Source of the DNA: JAUSPI01 sp964454305
GTDB taxonomy: Bacteria; Desulfobacterota; Syntrophia; Syntrophales; JADFWA01
Assembly: GCA_964454305.1 (NCBI GenBank)
Contig: CAYVXX010000003.1
Coordinates: 4,513-68,512, forward strand
Length of the DNA stretch: 64,000 nucleotides
Direction of reading: 5' to 3'
The notes under the pieces were generated by a model. That model was not told the DNA's origin, ran no database searches, and saw nothing but the letters and a program-made list of their open reading frames with translations. The position numbers were made by a program, and so were the translations under genes. Below, piece after piece: positions 47,290 through 55,616 of the stretch. How positions within the stretch are numbered: position 1 is the stretch's first letter; every line of letters starts with the position of its first letter.

Positions 47290-49182
47290 ATGGCACCTAT
47301 TCGGAACAGCAGAGTAGCAGTAACATTATCGCTTCTTTTTATTGCCCTTTTTACCTTCCTTGTCTTTTCCAACACCCTCGACAATGAATTCGTCAACTAC
47401 GACGATGATAAATTAGTCTATAATAACAACACCATAAAAACCATATCGTGGAAAAATGCGAAAAAGATTTTTACCTCTTTTCCAACGGCAATGTATCTTC
47501 CCCTGGTACAATGCTCATATAGTGTTGAATACGCAATTGCCGGTTTAAACCCCGCAACGTATCATTTTACAAACCTTGTTTTGCATATTTCCAATACCCT
47601 TCTTGTCTTCTGTCTCATCTATCTTTTAAGCGGGAGTTTATCCGCGTCTATTGTGGGTGCGCTCCTCTTCGGCGTACATCCCCTCCATGCAGAGTCGGTC
47701 GCCTGGATATCGGAAAGAAAGGACCAGTTGTCAACCATTTTCTTTTTGGGGGCTCTTATTGCTTATTGTTTTTATCTGGTAAGATCGAAGGGGAAATATT
47801 ACTTTGTCACCCTTTTTGCCTTTGTTCTTTCTCTCTTATCCAAACCAATGGGGGTTACTCTTCCCTTAGTTTTGCTGCTTTTTGATTACCGATATCGCAG
47901 GCAGTTTGAAAGAAAGATGTTAATTGAAAAAATCCCTTTTTTTATTATCAGCATTATCTTCGGTCTGTTGGCAATTTTAGGCCGGGATCTGAAAAGCGGA
48001 GCGGGTGCAAAGGAACTTATTCCTGTTTTTGAAAGGCTTCTTCTGGCCGGAAAATCAATCATTTTCTATCTCGGCAAGATTGTATGGCCCACCGGCCTTT
48101 CTCTAATATACCCTTACCCGGAAAAGATTCATCTGCTCACGCCATCTGTTTTTCTTTCCTTCTTCCTTCTTGTGGTCATTATGACCGGCATCTTTTATTC
48201 AAGAAAATATACACGGGAAATAATCTTTGGGACTCTTTTCCTTTTTATAACTTTGCTTCCCGTTCTCGATATCATACCAAGGGCGGGAATAGACTTCGCC
48301 GCGGACAGGTATATGTATATTCCTTCCTTCGGGTTGTTCTATCTGATCGGTCTGGGCTGGGATAAAGTCTACAGGTGGCACGTACCCCGGGAAAAGGCAA
48401 AAAAAGTGATCCTGGTTTTCCTTTTAATTGTATCGATTGGATCCTGTTCTTATTTAGCATATAAGAGAAATAATGTCTGGCAGAACAGCGGAACCCTCTG
48501 GCTGGACGTCATAGACAAGTATCCGGGGATTGCCAGAGCCCATAATAATCTCGGGGCTTATTATCAGGCGACGGGAAAAACCGGCGCGGCTTTACGGGAA
48601 TTCGAAAAAGCCGTGGAATTGGATCCCCGCTATCCGGATGCATATAATAATCTGGGACTCTGGCATGGTCAAAAGGGAGAATATGAAAAGGCAATTGTTG
48701 AGTTGAAGAAGGCAATCGCATTACGTCCCGATTATAGTGAGGCACGCAACAATCTTGGCATGTGCTATAATGGATCAGGGATGTTTCAAGAGGCTATTAA
48801 CCAGTACAGAGAGGCTTTGAACGTGGAACCCGATGCCGAGATTCATTATAATCTTGGAAATTCATACTTTACTGTCGGAAAGACAGATAAAGCAGTGAAT
48901 GAATACGGGAGGGCCTTAGCAATAGATCCGGGATTTACAAAAGCCCACGAAAATCTTGGCATCCTCTATGGTAAAATGAAAATGTTTGAAAAGGCCATTG
49001 CCGAGCATACGATTGCGTTATCATTAGAACCGGACAACGCAAGAGTGTACTACCTTATAGCTGTTGAGTACTATTTAGACGAACAGTATGATCAGGCAAA
49101 ACAGCACCTTGATAAAGCCGTTAAACTTGGTTATAAAAATATTGATCCCGCTTTTATGGAACTACTCGGGTCTCACAGATGA
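47290..49182 (+). CDS. Multi-span membrane protein with C-terminal TPRs (TMTC-like, GT-C fold candidate)
   Basis: This 630-residue protein has about ten hydrophobic segments in residues 10-390, with the acidic pair in NEFVNYDDDKLVYNN right after the first segment as in GT-C glycosyltransferases. HPLHAESVAWISERKD and PRAGIDFAADRYMYIPS are shared with bacterial and animal TMTC proteins. Residues about 410-620 hold six or so TPRs. TMTC proteins are O-mannosyltransferases in animals; the bacterial ones are uncharacterised. The gene stands alone, after a terminator and convergent with the inositol phosphate synthase gene. Confidence 0.75.
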   Translation: MAPIRNSRVAVTLSLLFIALFTFLVFSNTLDNEFVNYDDDKLVYNNNTIKTISWKNAKKIFTSFPTAMYLPLVQCSYSVEYAIAGLNPATYHFTNLVLHISNTLLVFCLIYLLSGSLSASIVGALLFGVHPLHAESVAWISERKDQLSTIFFLGALIAYCFYLVRSKGKYYFVTLFAFVLSLLSKPMGVTLPLVLLLFDYRYRRQFERKMLIEKIPFFIISIIFGLLAILGRDLKSGAGAKELIPVFERLLLAGKSIIFYLGKIVWPTGLSLIYPYPEKIHLLTPSVFLSFFLLVVIMTGIFYSRKYTREIIFGTLFLFITLLPVLDIIPRAGIDFAADRYMYIPSFGLFYLIGLGWDKVYRWHVPREKAKKVILVFLLIVSIGSCSYLAYKRNNVWQNSGTLWLDVIDKYPGIARAHNNLGAYYQATGKTGAALREFEKAVELDPRYPDAYNNLGLWHGQKGEYEKAIVELKKAIALRPDYSEARNNLGMCYNGSGMFQEAINQYREALNVEPDAEIHYNLGNSYFTVGKTDKAVNEYGRALAIDPGFTKAHENLGILYGKMKMFEKAIAEHTIALSLEPDNARVYYLIAVEYYLDEQYDQAKQHLDKAVKLGYKNIDPAFMELLGSHR

Positions 49183-49222
49183 AACTTTCCGTTATTATCT
49201 CTGCCTTCAATAAAATCCGGGG

Positions 49223-50326
49223 TTAATCTTCTCGTTTCCCATTGATAAAGTCTTCCGTCAACTGATGCGCCTCATTATCAGAAAATTGTCTGGGCGGATG
49301 CTTCATAAAATATGCGGACGGCGAATAGAGGACTCCGCCTTTCCCCCTGTCCAAAGCCAGCTTGCAACACCTAATAGCGTCTATCACTACCCCTCCTGAG
49401 TTTGGAGAATCCTCAACAGAGAGCCTCATTTCGAGGTCTATCGGCACATCGCCGAAAATTTTGCCCTCCATTCTGAGGAAACAGATTTTGTTGTCTTTCT
49501 GCCATGCTACCCAGTCACTGGGGCCAATGTATATGTTATCGTCCTCCAGCCGTTTTTTGATTTGACTCTGTACGGCCTCTGTTTTGGATTCCCGTTTGGA
49601 GATAAGGCGGGTTCTGTCAAGCATATTGAGGAAATCCGTATTTCCCCCCGTGTTTATCTGATACGTGCGTTCAAGTTTGACACCCCTTTTTTCGAAAAGA
49701 TTTGTTAACATTCTGTGCACAACCGTGGCGCCAAGCTGGGATTTTATGTCATCACCGATAATCGGTATACCCGCTTTTTTGAATCTTTCACTCCATTCGG
49801 GATTGCTGGCAATGAAGACAGGCATGTTGTTGATTAATCCAACACCGGCTTCCAGGGCACACTCCGCATAAAATCGGGCAGCCTCTTCAGAACCGACGGG
49901 AAGGTAATTTAACAGAATTTCAGCGCCCGATTCTTTCAGTTCTCTGATCACGTTTTCTTTGTTTGTTTCTTGTAGATCGGATAAAAGGATGGTGTGTTTA
50001 TCATTGTAATTGCGCATATGGTCAGCATAACTATCCAGAACTCTTCCCATTCGAACGATGGTTCCCGTCTTCGGAATATCTTTGCAGAAAATCGTAGTAC
50101 AGTTTGGAAGCTCAAAAATGGCTTCGGATACGTCCTTCCCGACTTTTCTTTGATCGATGTCGAAAGCGGCTACAACTTCTAAATCGAATGGCCTGTAACC
50201 GCCGATGTCCCAGTGCATCAGACCGATAGCATCCTCACTGTTTTTGTTTCTGTAGTATTCGACACCCTGAAGCAATGAGCTTGCACAATTACCTATTCCT
50301 ATAATACCTGTTTTGATCTTGCCCAT
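49223..50326 (-). CDS. ino1: Inositol-1-phosphate synthase
   Basis: This 367-residue enzyme resembles the actinobacterial/archaeal short form: GIGNCASSLLQGVEYY (NAD loop), GLMHWDIGGYRPFDLEVVAAFDID, and the later NTGGNTDFLN and DDNIYIGPSDWV. It converts glucose 6-phosphate to inositol 1-phosphate. It lies 283 bases from a CDP-alcohol phosphotransferase gene on the same strand, which could use this product to make phosphatidylinositol phosphate. The ATG at 50326 is preferred over a TTG at 50335. Confidence 0.88.
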   Translation of the reverse strand: MGKIKTGIIGIGNCASSLLQGVEYYRNKNSEDAIGLMHWDIGGYRPFDLEVVAAFDIDQRKVGKDVSEAIFELPNCTTIFCKDIPKTGTIVRMGRVLDSYADHMRNYNDKHTILLSDLQETNKENVIRELKESGAEILLNYLPVGSEEAARFYAECALEAGVGLINNMPVFIASNPEWSERFKKAGIPIIGDDIKSQLGATVVHRMLTNLFEKRGVKLERTYQINTGGNTDFLNMLDRTRLISKRESKTEAVQSQIKKRLEDDNIYIGPSDWVAWQKDNKICFLRMEGKIFGDVPIDLEMRLSVEDSPNSGGVVIDAIRCCKLALDRGKGGVLYSPSAYFMKHPPRQFSDNEAHQLTEDFINGKRED

Positions 50327-50609
50327 AAGTGACAAATTCCCTGCTTCTGTACCTATGTTTTGAAAGCTTTGAAAACATAAATTTTCAGCTTTTCAAAGGT
50401 CTAGTTTTATAGGCACAATAAATACAATTAGAGGATATTATTTCTTGTTAATCTCAATATACACCATATCGGAAAGTGTCAATAGAAATGAGATGCTTTA
50501 TTGTATCACATAATCGCCTTTATTAGGTGATGGTCTATTAATCCAGGCTGTTTTTAGCAATGCCTTCGGTTTAAGTGTTTTCCCTTTGAACAGTAATTCT
50601 GAATAGGGG

Positions 50610-51236
50610 TTACTCGGGATGAACGAGGTCTTTTTTCCCCGCAAGAAGTCGATGAAGAACAGTTATATTTGTTAAAAAAACGAGTAATATCAATGTTCCA
50701 ATAAAGATACATTCCGGATATTCTGGGAAATATCGCCCTATTGGGCCGTTTAAGAGTGAGCCGGAGGCCAGCAGAAAAAATCGTTCGGGTCTCTGCATAA
50801 GACCGACAACCCTTGTCCGCCCTAATGACTCGGCACGGGCCTTTACATAACTGACCATTATCGATCCCATCAGGGCAAGCATGACCACATAGAAAATAAA
50901 TCGATCATGGTAATATACCATTAGGCCGAAATATATGAAAAATTCAGCGTAACGATCCAGTGTTGAATCGAGTAAGGCGCCAAATTTGGTCGATTGTCCT
51001 GTAAGACGCGCGATAGCACCGTCAAGCGTATCTGTGAATCCAGATAATAAAAGAAAAATTCCTCCCGCAAAAAACAATCCAAAAGCGTAAAAACACCCCG
51101 AAAAAAATGATAGACCCAATGATATTATAGAGATTGTATTGGGCGAAACGCCTTTGTCCGCCAGCGGTCTTACACATCTTTGGAGGAGATCGTAATATTT
51201 TGTAATCAGCCGGCTGCGCGCTTCAGTGAAGTTCAT
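50610..51236 (-). CDS. CDP-alcohol phosphotransferase, probable phosphatidylinositol phosphate synthase
   Basis: This 208-residue membrane protein has the complete family signature: DGAIARLTGQSTKFGALLD followed by STLD (D-G-x2-A-R-x8-G-x3-D-x3-D). It joins an alcohol to CDP-diacylglycerol. In Actinobacteria and archaea relatives use inositol 1-phosphate, and the neighbouring ino1-like gene supports that here. Phosphatidylglycerophosphate synthase is the main alternative. Confidence 0.82.
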   Translation of the reverse strand: MNFTEARSRLITKYYDLLQRCVRPLADKGVSPNTISIISLGLSFFSGCFYAFGLFFAGGIFLLLSGFTDTLDGAIARLTGQSTKFGALLDSTLDRYAEFFIYFGLMVYYHDRFIFYVVMLALMGSIMVSYVKARAESLGRTRVVGLMQRPERFFLLASGSLLNGPIGRYFPEYPECIFIGTLILLVFLTNITVLHRLLAGKKDLVHPE

Positions 51237-51374
51237 GGGTCAATTTATCTATGTTTTTAATAGTGGTTATTATTTGTGTCGATATACAGATTTTATGACA
51301 CTTCAATATCGAATATTATCCATCTTATGTCAAATCATTGTTGATCTATGTTTCAAGATTGCACAATGCTTTGA

Positions 51375-51602
51375 TTACTTTTCAAGATCTTTTGCCTTTT
51401 CCTCGAATTCTGTTTTATCTATTTCTCCTTTAGCGTAGCGGCGTTTGAGAATATCCATAGGGTCGTCTCTTTTTTCAACCCGTTCACTTGATTGAGATAC
51501 AAGCCATTTCACTAAAACAACGACTAATACGATAAGAATTATCCAGAAAAAGAACATTCCGATGCCTCCTCCCCATCCCATCATGTCAGGATACCAATGC
51601 AT
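51375..51602 (-). CDS. Small membrane protein with SHOCT domain
   Basis: This 75-residue protein has one hydrophobic segment (GMFFFWIILIVLVVVLVKWL) and a C-terminal SHOCT motif (DPMDILKRRYAKGEIDKTEF). SHOCT proteins are common and of unknown role, probably in oligomerisation. GGAGG lies about 9 bases before the ATG. Confidence 0.85.
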   Translation of the reverse strand: MHWYPDMMGWGGGIGMFFFWIILIVLVVVLVKWLVSQSSERVEKRDDPMDILKRRYAKGEIDKTEFEEKAKDLEK

Positions 51603-51672
51603 TATCTCTATCCTCCTTTGTCTATTTTTAAATATAGGGCCAGTCTTTATGCCGTTGCCGGAGCGTTTTTCC

Positions 51673-51822
51673 TCACGCTGATAGCTTCTTTGCTATTCTG
51701 GCAACATGTTCGCCCTGGAAACGCGCCCCGGCAAGTTCGTTATCACTGGGCGACCGGCTGCCATCTGCACCGGCAATGGTCGAGGCGCCATATGGCGAAC
51801 AGCCGCTGATCTCTTCCGTTAT
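51673..51822 (-). pseudogene. 3' remnant of a WrbA-type NAD(P)H:quinone oxidoreductase gene
   Basis: The reading frame gives EISGCSPYGASTIAGADGSR and continues to AGARFQGEHVARIAKKLSA, matching the last 45 or so residues of WrbA. WrbA is about 200 residues, and the flavodoxin core is absent: upstream codons show no similarity and run into the neighbouring membrane-protein gene. This is a truncated remnant. Confidence 0.75.
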
Positions 51823-51836
51823 CATAGCATTCTCCT

Positions 51837-52247
51837 CTATAGCCTGAACAGGTGCCTGAACAGAGGGAAGCCTGTACCGTTTGGATCGGAGCCTTGAATG
51901 GCCTCCATCTGGAGGAACCACGCCGTTGCGCACGCTATTATGATGTACGAATACGTGGAGATGTAGAAAACCGGCTTGTTCGTTATCTGCGTTGTACCCT
52001 CAAACGTGGCCTTAGCCATTACATCAAGTGAGTATTTATTGAGCGCAAGCCAGAGGAAGAAAAGTACGTATGGTACGTAGTGAAGCCACGCCATGAAGAC
52101 TCCGGCCAGGAGACCGACGATGATCATAATTGGTAGTTTCAGCCAGCTGTTACGGGTTGCGGCATTGATAATCGGGGGAAGGGCGAAGTGGAAGATCGCA
52201 AGTATTGAAAGACTTTTCAGCAACCACAGACCCAGGTTCAGCAACAT
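51837..52247 (-). CDS. Small integral membrane protein of unknown function
   Basis: This 136-residue protein has four hydrophobic segments. I do not recognise a family. GGAGG directly precedes the ATG at 52247, so it is likely expressed. It runs into the wrbA remnant, and a deletion may have joined them. Confidence 0.65.
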   Translation of the reverse strand: MLLNLGLWLLKSLSILAIFHFALPPIINAATRNSWLKLPIMIIVGLLAGVFMAWLHYVPYVLFFLWLALNKYSLDVMAKATFEGTTQITNKPVFYISTYSYIIIACATAWFLQMEAIQGSDPNGTGFPLFRHLFRL

Positions 52248-52302
52248 AGGTCCTCCATTCTTATTAAAACGAAGCGCTGCCGGTCATCTGTGGCAAAAGT
52301 TG

Positions 52303-52316
52303 TGAAGCTCCCCGCT
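52303..52316 (+). repeat. Fragment of the dispersed repeat
   Basis: Fourteen bases match the GAAGCTCCCCGCT start of the copy at 40481. Too short to be certain on its own. Confidence 0.4.
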
Positions 52317-52325
52317 TTTACCTAT

Positions 52326-52676
52326 TTATAATTCCGGAATGCCCGATGGAATAAGACAGACAAAGACCAGCAAATCTTTCCCTGAATTTCTTATCTGATG
52401 TTCTTCACCTTCAGGCATAAAGATAACTGTGCCGCTTTGTATAGCTTTCCATTGGTCATTGATAAGTATTTCGCCTTTCCCGGAGTGAACAAATATTTCA
52501 TGCTCCCATTCGTGGGAATGTGCCGGCGTATGTCCTCCGGGAGCGATCTCAAAAATACGCATACAGAAATTTTTCGCGCCATCATTTTTTCCGATGGCGA
52601 CGCGTCCAGTGACACCTTTCATTTTATCGTTGTCAAAATAGGTTGATTCAACTTCGGTATATGGCATTACTTTCAT
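52326..52676 (-). CDS. Cupin-domain protein
   Basis: This 116-residue single cupin has the metal motifs PGGHTPAHSHEWEHEIFVHSG and GTVIFMPEGEEHQIRN (G-x5-H-x-H-x4-E and G-x5-P-x-G-x2-H-x3-N). Substrate unknown. The ATG at 52676 is chosen because GGAGG lies just upstream; the frame is open 28 codons further. Confidence 0.85.
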   Translation of the reverse strand: MKVMPYTEVESTYFDNDKMKGVTGRVAIGKNDGAKNFCMRIFEIAPGGHTPAHSHEWEHEIFVHSGKGEILINDQWKAIQSGTVIFMPEGEEHQIRNSGKDLLVFVCLIPSGIPEL

Positions 52677-52784
52677 GGTATCCTCCAAAAATAATCTATC
52701 ATCTGCTGTGAAGTTCGGTGCTGCTGACAAGCAGAAAAATAAAAATTCCATTGAGAGCACAATTACCAGGCGATTCGAGGAGGC

Positions 52785-53270
52785 CTATTCTTCGCTGATT
52801 GTTACTTTCTTCATCTTATCGCCCTCCCGGATTGTATCCACAACATCTAAGCCCTGTATTACTTTCCCAAAGACTGTATGATTCCCATTCAAATGTGGCT
52901 GAGGCGAATGTGTTATAAAAAATTGACTGCCATTCGTGTTCGGACCGGAATTTGCCATAGAGATAACACCCCGCTTATGGATAAGGGGATTGCCTTTTAC
53001 CTCATCTTCAAAGTTATAACCCGGGCCGCCACGGCCGGTCCCTGTCGGGTCACCTCCCTGGATAACAAAATTACTGATCACTCGATGGAAGGACACGCCA
53101 TTATAAAACCCCTCCCTGGATAAAAAGACAAAATTATTGACTGTTTTGGGCGCATGCTCCGGATAGAGCTCAAGTTCGATCATCCCTTTGCCAGTCTCGA
53201 TTTGTGCTTTATATTTCTTGTCTTGATCTATTTGCATCTCCGGCGGACTGCCCCATTTTATATAAGACAT
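52785..53270 (-). CDS. Peptidyl-prolyl cis-trans isomerase, cyclophilin type
   Basis: This 161-residue cyclophilin has FHRVISNFVIQGGDPTGTGR, NGSQFFITHSPQPHLNG and HTVFGKVIQGLDVV. It catalyses proline isomerisation in protein folding; with no signal peptide it is cytoplasmic. The ATG at 53270 has GGAGG 8 bases upstream. Confidence 0.93.
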   Translation of the reverse strand: MSYIKWGSPPEMQIDQDKKYKAQIETGKGMIELELYPEHAPKTVNNFVFLSREGFYNGVSFHRVISNFVIQGGDPTGTGRGGPGYNFEDEVKGNPLIHKRGVISMANSGPNTNGSQFFITHSPQPHLNGNHTVFGKVIQGLDVVDTIREGDKMKKVTISEE

Positions 53271-53413
53271 ATTCGATTCCTCCATTCCATTTGTCATTAG
53301 TTTTTATGACCTCAATCAGGTTAGCAAATGTTATTAGGAGTTGCAACCTAATACAACGGCTCACAAGTCGCCGGGAATCATCGATAACAGAAAGTCCGAA
53401 GCGCGCGGAGGCA

Positions 53414-54196
53414 TCATATTGTGGGTCTGTTGGTGGCCATGTGGCGGCCGCCGTCGACGTTTAGCAGTGTGCCGGTAATCCAGGAGCTCTGTTCGGATGC
53501 AAAGAAAAGGGCGGCGTCCGCGATGTCGTGGGGTTTTCCACTTCTCCCCATCGGATGCAGGGGGCGTAACGTTTTCCAGAACTCCCGAACGTTCTCTTCG
53601 CCCACGGCAGGAGCGGCCAATTCCGTATCTTCGACAAGTGCCGGAAGAATACAGTTAACCCGGATATTATCCAGCGCATTCTCCATAGCCGCTGTCTGAG
53701 ATATCACCTGCAGTGCCGCCTTGGAAGCACAGTAGATGCCCGAACCCGGAAACGCCTTGATCCCGGCGATTGAGGAGATATTGATAATAGAGCCTCCTCC
53801 GGCCTTTTTCATGTAGGGCAAGACATGGACTATAAGCCGCCACGGCCCCCACGTATTAGTTTTCATCATCAAGTCCCAATCGGACATCGTTGTTTCCCCG
53901 AGCATTCCGAACCGCATAACCCCGGCATTATTTACGAGAATATCGATCCTGCCCATTTTTTCGGCGGCAGAAGAAAGCAGGTTTCTGATATCCTCTTCAA
54001 CCGTCATGTCGGCCGAAACGCTCAAAATGCGTTCGCCGTGGGGCGAGATCGCCTTAGAACTCTCAATAAGTTTTTCGTTACGTCTGCCCGTAATCATTAC
54101 GAACGCACCTTCATCGTGGAAACGTTTTGCTATGGCGCGGCCGATTCCCGTGCCGCCCCCCGTGATTACCGCTGTTTTATTCTCAAGTTGTCCCAT
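53414..54196 (-). CDS. Short-chain dehydrogenase/reductase
   Basis: This 260-residue SDR has TGGGTGIGRAIAKRF, NNAG and the catalytic Ser...Tyr-x3-Lys (SSIAGIKAFPGSGIYCASK), ending with SSWITGTLLNVDGG. The substrate is unknown. I chose the ATG at 54196, with GAGG 9 bases upstream; two more in-frame ATGs lie a few codons before it. Confidence 0.88.
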   Translation of the reverse strand: MGQLENKTAVITGGGTGIGRAIAKRFHDEGAFVMITGRRNEKLIESSKAISPHGERILSVSADMTVEEDIRNLLSSAAEKMGRIDILVNNAGVMRFGMLGETTMSDWDLMMKTNTWGPWRLIVHVLPYMKKAGGGSIINISSIAGIKAFPGSGIYCASKAALQVISQTAAMENALDNIRVNCILPALVEDTELAAPAVGEENVREFWKTLRPLHPMGRSGKPHDIADAALFFASEQSSWITGTLLNVDGGRHMATNRPTI

Positions 54197-54259
54197 TTTT
54201 GCCATCCTCATCTAAGCTCGAGTGTGGTGGACATCTCGAGCCACTTATCATATACGGTT

Positions 54260-54399
54260 ATGAAACTGATAAATCGGGTCCGCGTGGAGATTCGAAAGAG
54301 GCATTATTTAATTCGTCCGAAAGATGTGTATGTGAGCTGGATAGAACGCTATATGTTTTTTATAAGAAACGACATCCGCAGTATATGGAACAAAAATAA
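54260..54399 (+). pseudogene. 5' remnant of a tyrosine recombinase (integron/phage integrase) gene
   Basis: From the ATG, the frame reads RVEIRKRHYLIRPKDVYVSW followed by IERYMFF, the start of the SAM-like N-terminal domain of integron-type integrases. At a run of six T (54356-54361) the similarity moves to another frame, which gives FYKKRHPQYM before a stop at 54397-54399. Only about 45 residues are left of an enzyme of about 320 or more. Confidence 0.65.
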
Positions 54400-54496
54400 A
54401 TTTCGCAATATCTTTCTTACCTTGTTGGATTATCTATCCTTTCCTCAAATTATTCATTGATTACATTTTAACCTTCATGTTATATCTTTAGCCGTA

Positions 54497-55576
54497 ATGG
54501 CGCAGACTACGATGATAAAGAGAAAGAAGACAAAACCCGTTTACGTTGGCAATGTCCAGGTGGGTGGTGATGCACCCGTTGTTGTTCAGTCGATGACGTG
54601 TACCGATACCAGGGATGTCAAGGCGACCGTTGACCAGATCAAGAGACTTGAGGATGCGGGCTGTGAAATAATAAGGGTGGCCGTTCCCGACAGGGAGGCG
54701 GCGGAGGCACTGGCGGATATTAGAAAAGCTATGAGTGTTCCACTGATAGCGGACATTCATTTCAATCACCTGCTTGCTCTGGAAGCGATTAAAAACGGGG
54801 TTGACGGAATCAGGATAAATCCAGGCAATATCAGCAAGGATAAAATAAAAGAAGTCATCTCAGAAGCCGGTAAGAGAGATATAGTCATCCGCATAGGCAT
54901 CAATGCGGGGTCTCTTGAGAAAGAAGTACTGTCAAAATACGGCGGTCCGACTTCTGCAGCCCTGGTGGAAAGCGCCCTCAATAATATCGCTCTCTTTGAG
55001 GATATGGGCTTTACTTCCATCAAGGTATCACTGAAGTCATCGGACGTTCCCACGATGGTGGAGTCCTATCGTTTAATATCGGAAAAGACAGATTATCCTC
55101 TCCATCTTGGTGTGACCGAGGCTGGGAGCATCGTCAATTCCAGTGTCAAATCATCCATAGGTATCGGGCTCCTTTTATATGAGGGAATTGGAGATACCAT
55201 CAGGGTTTCCATCACCGGCGATCCTGTCGCTGAGGTGGACGTCGCCTACAGGATTTTAAGAGCCTTGAATATCAGAAGGGTAGGGCCGGACATTATATCC
55301 TGTCCGACCTGCGGGCGTTGCGAGATTGATCTTTTCAAGCTGGTTGAAGAGGTGGAAGACAAACTGGTCGGCATGAAGGAGTATCTGAAGATCGCCATCA
55401 TGGGGTGTGTGGTTAATGGGCCCGGGGAGGCGGCTGAAGCCGACATAGGTATTGCCGGGGGTCGTGGTTTCGGCATGCTTTTTAGAAAGGGCGAGGCTGT
55501 AAGGAAAATAAGAGAAGAAGAGTTAGTTGATGTATTACTCGATGAGATAAAGAGGGAAGTTTTGAAGCAGGGCTGA
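54497..55576 (+). CDS. ispG: 4-hydroxy-3-methylbut-2-en-1-yl diphosphate synthase (MEP pathway)
   Basis: This 359-residue protein has VGGDAPVVVQSMTCTDTRDV, a TIM barrel, and the [4Fe-4S] ligands in CPTCGRCEIDL and GCVVNGPGEA. It makes HMBPP in isoprenoid synthesis. The assigned ATG has no ribosome site; the preceding bases include a possible TTGATT-17-TTATAT promoter ending 11 bases before it, so the transcript may be leaderless or the start slightly different. proS follows 40 bases on. Confidence 0.95.
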   Translation: MAQTTMIKRKKTKPVYVGNVQVGGDAPVVVQSMTCTDTRDVKATVDQIKRLEDAGCEIIRVAVPDREAAEALADIRKAMSVPLIADIHFNHLLALEAIKNGVDGIRINPGNISKDKIKEVISEAGKRDIVIRIGINAGSLEKEVLSKYGGPTSAALVESALNNIALFEDMGFTSIKVSLKSSDVPTMVESYRLISEKTDYPLHLGVTEAGSIVNSSVKSSIGIGLLLYEGIGDTIRVSITGDPVAEVDVAYRILRALNIRRVGPDIISCPTCGRCEIDLFKLVEEVEDKLVGMKEYLKIAIMGCVVNGPGEAAEADIGIAGGRGFGMLFRKGEAVRKIREEELVDVLLDEIKREVLKQG

Positions 55577-55616
55577 AGTCCTGTGCTACATCTATTGTTC
55601 AGTTGAAGGAGAAGCG

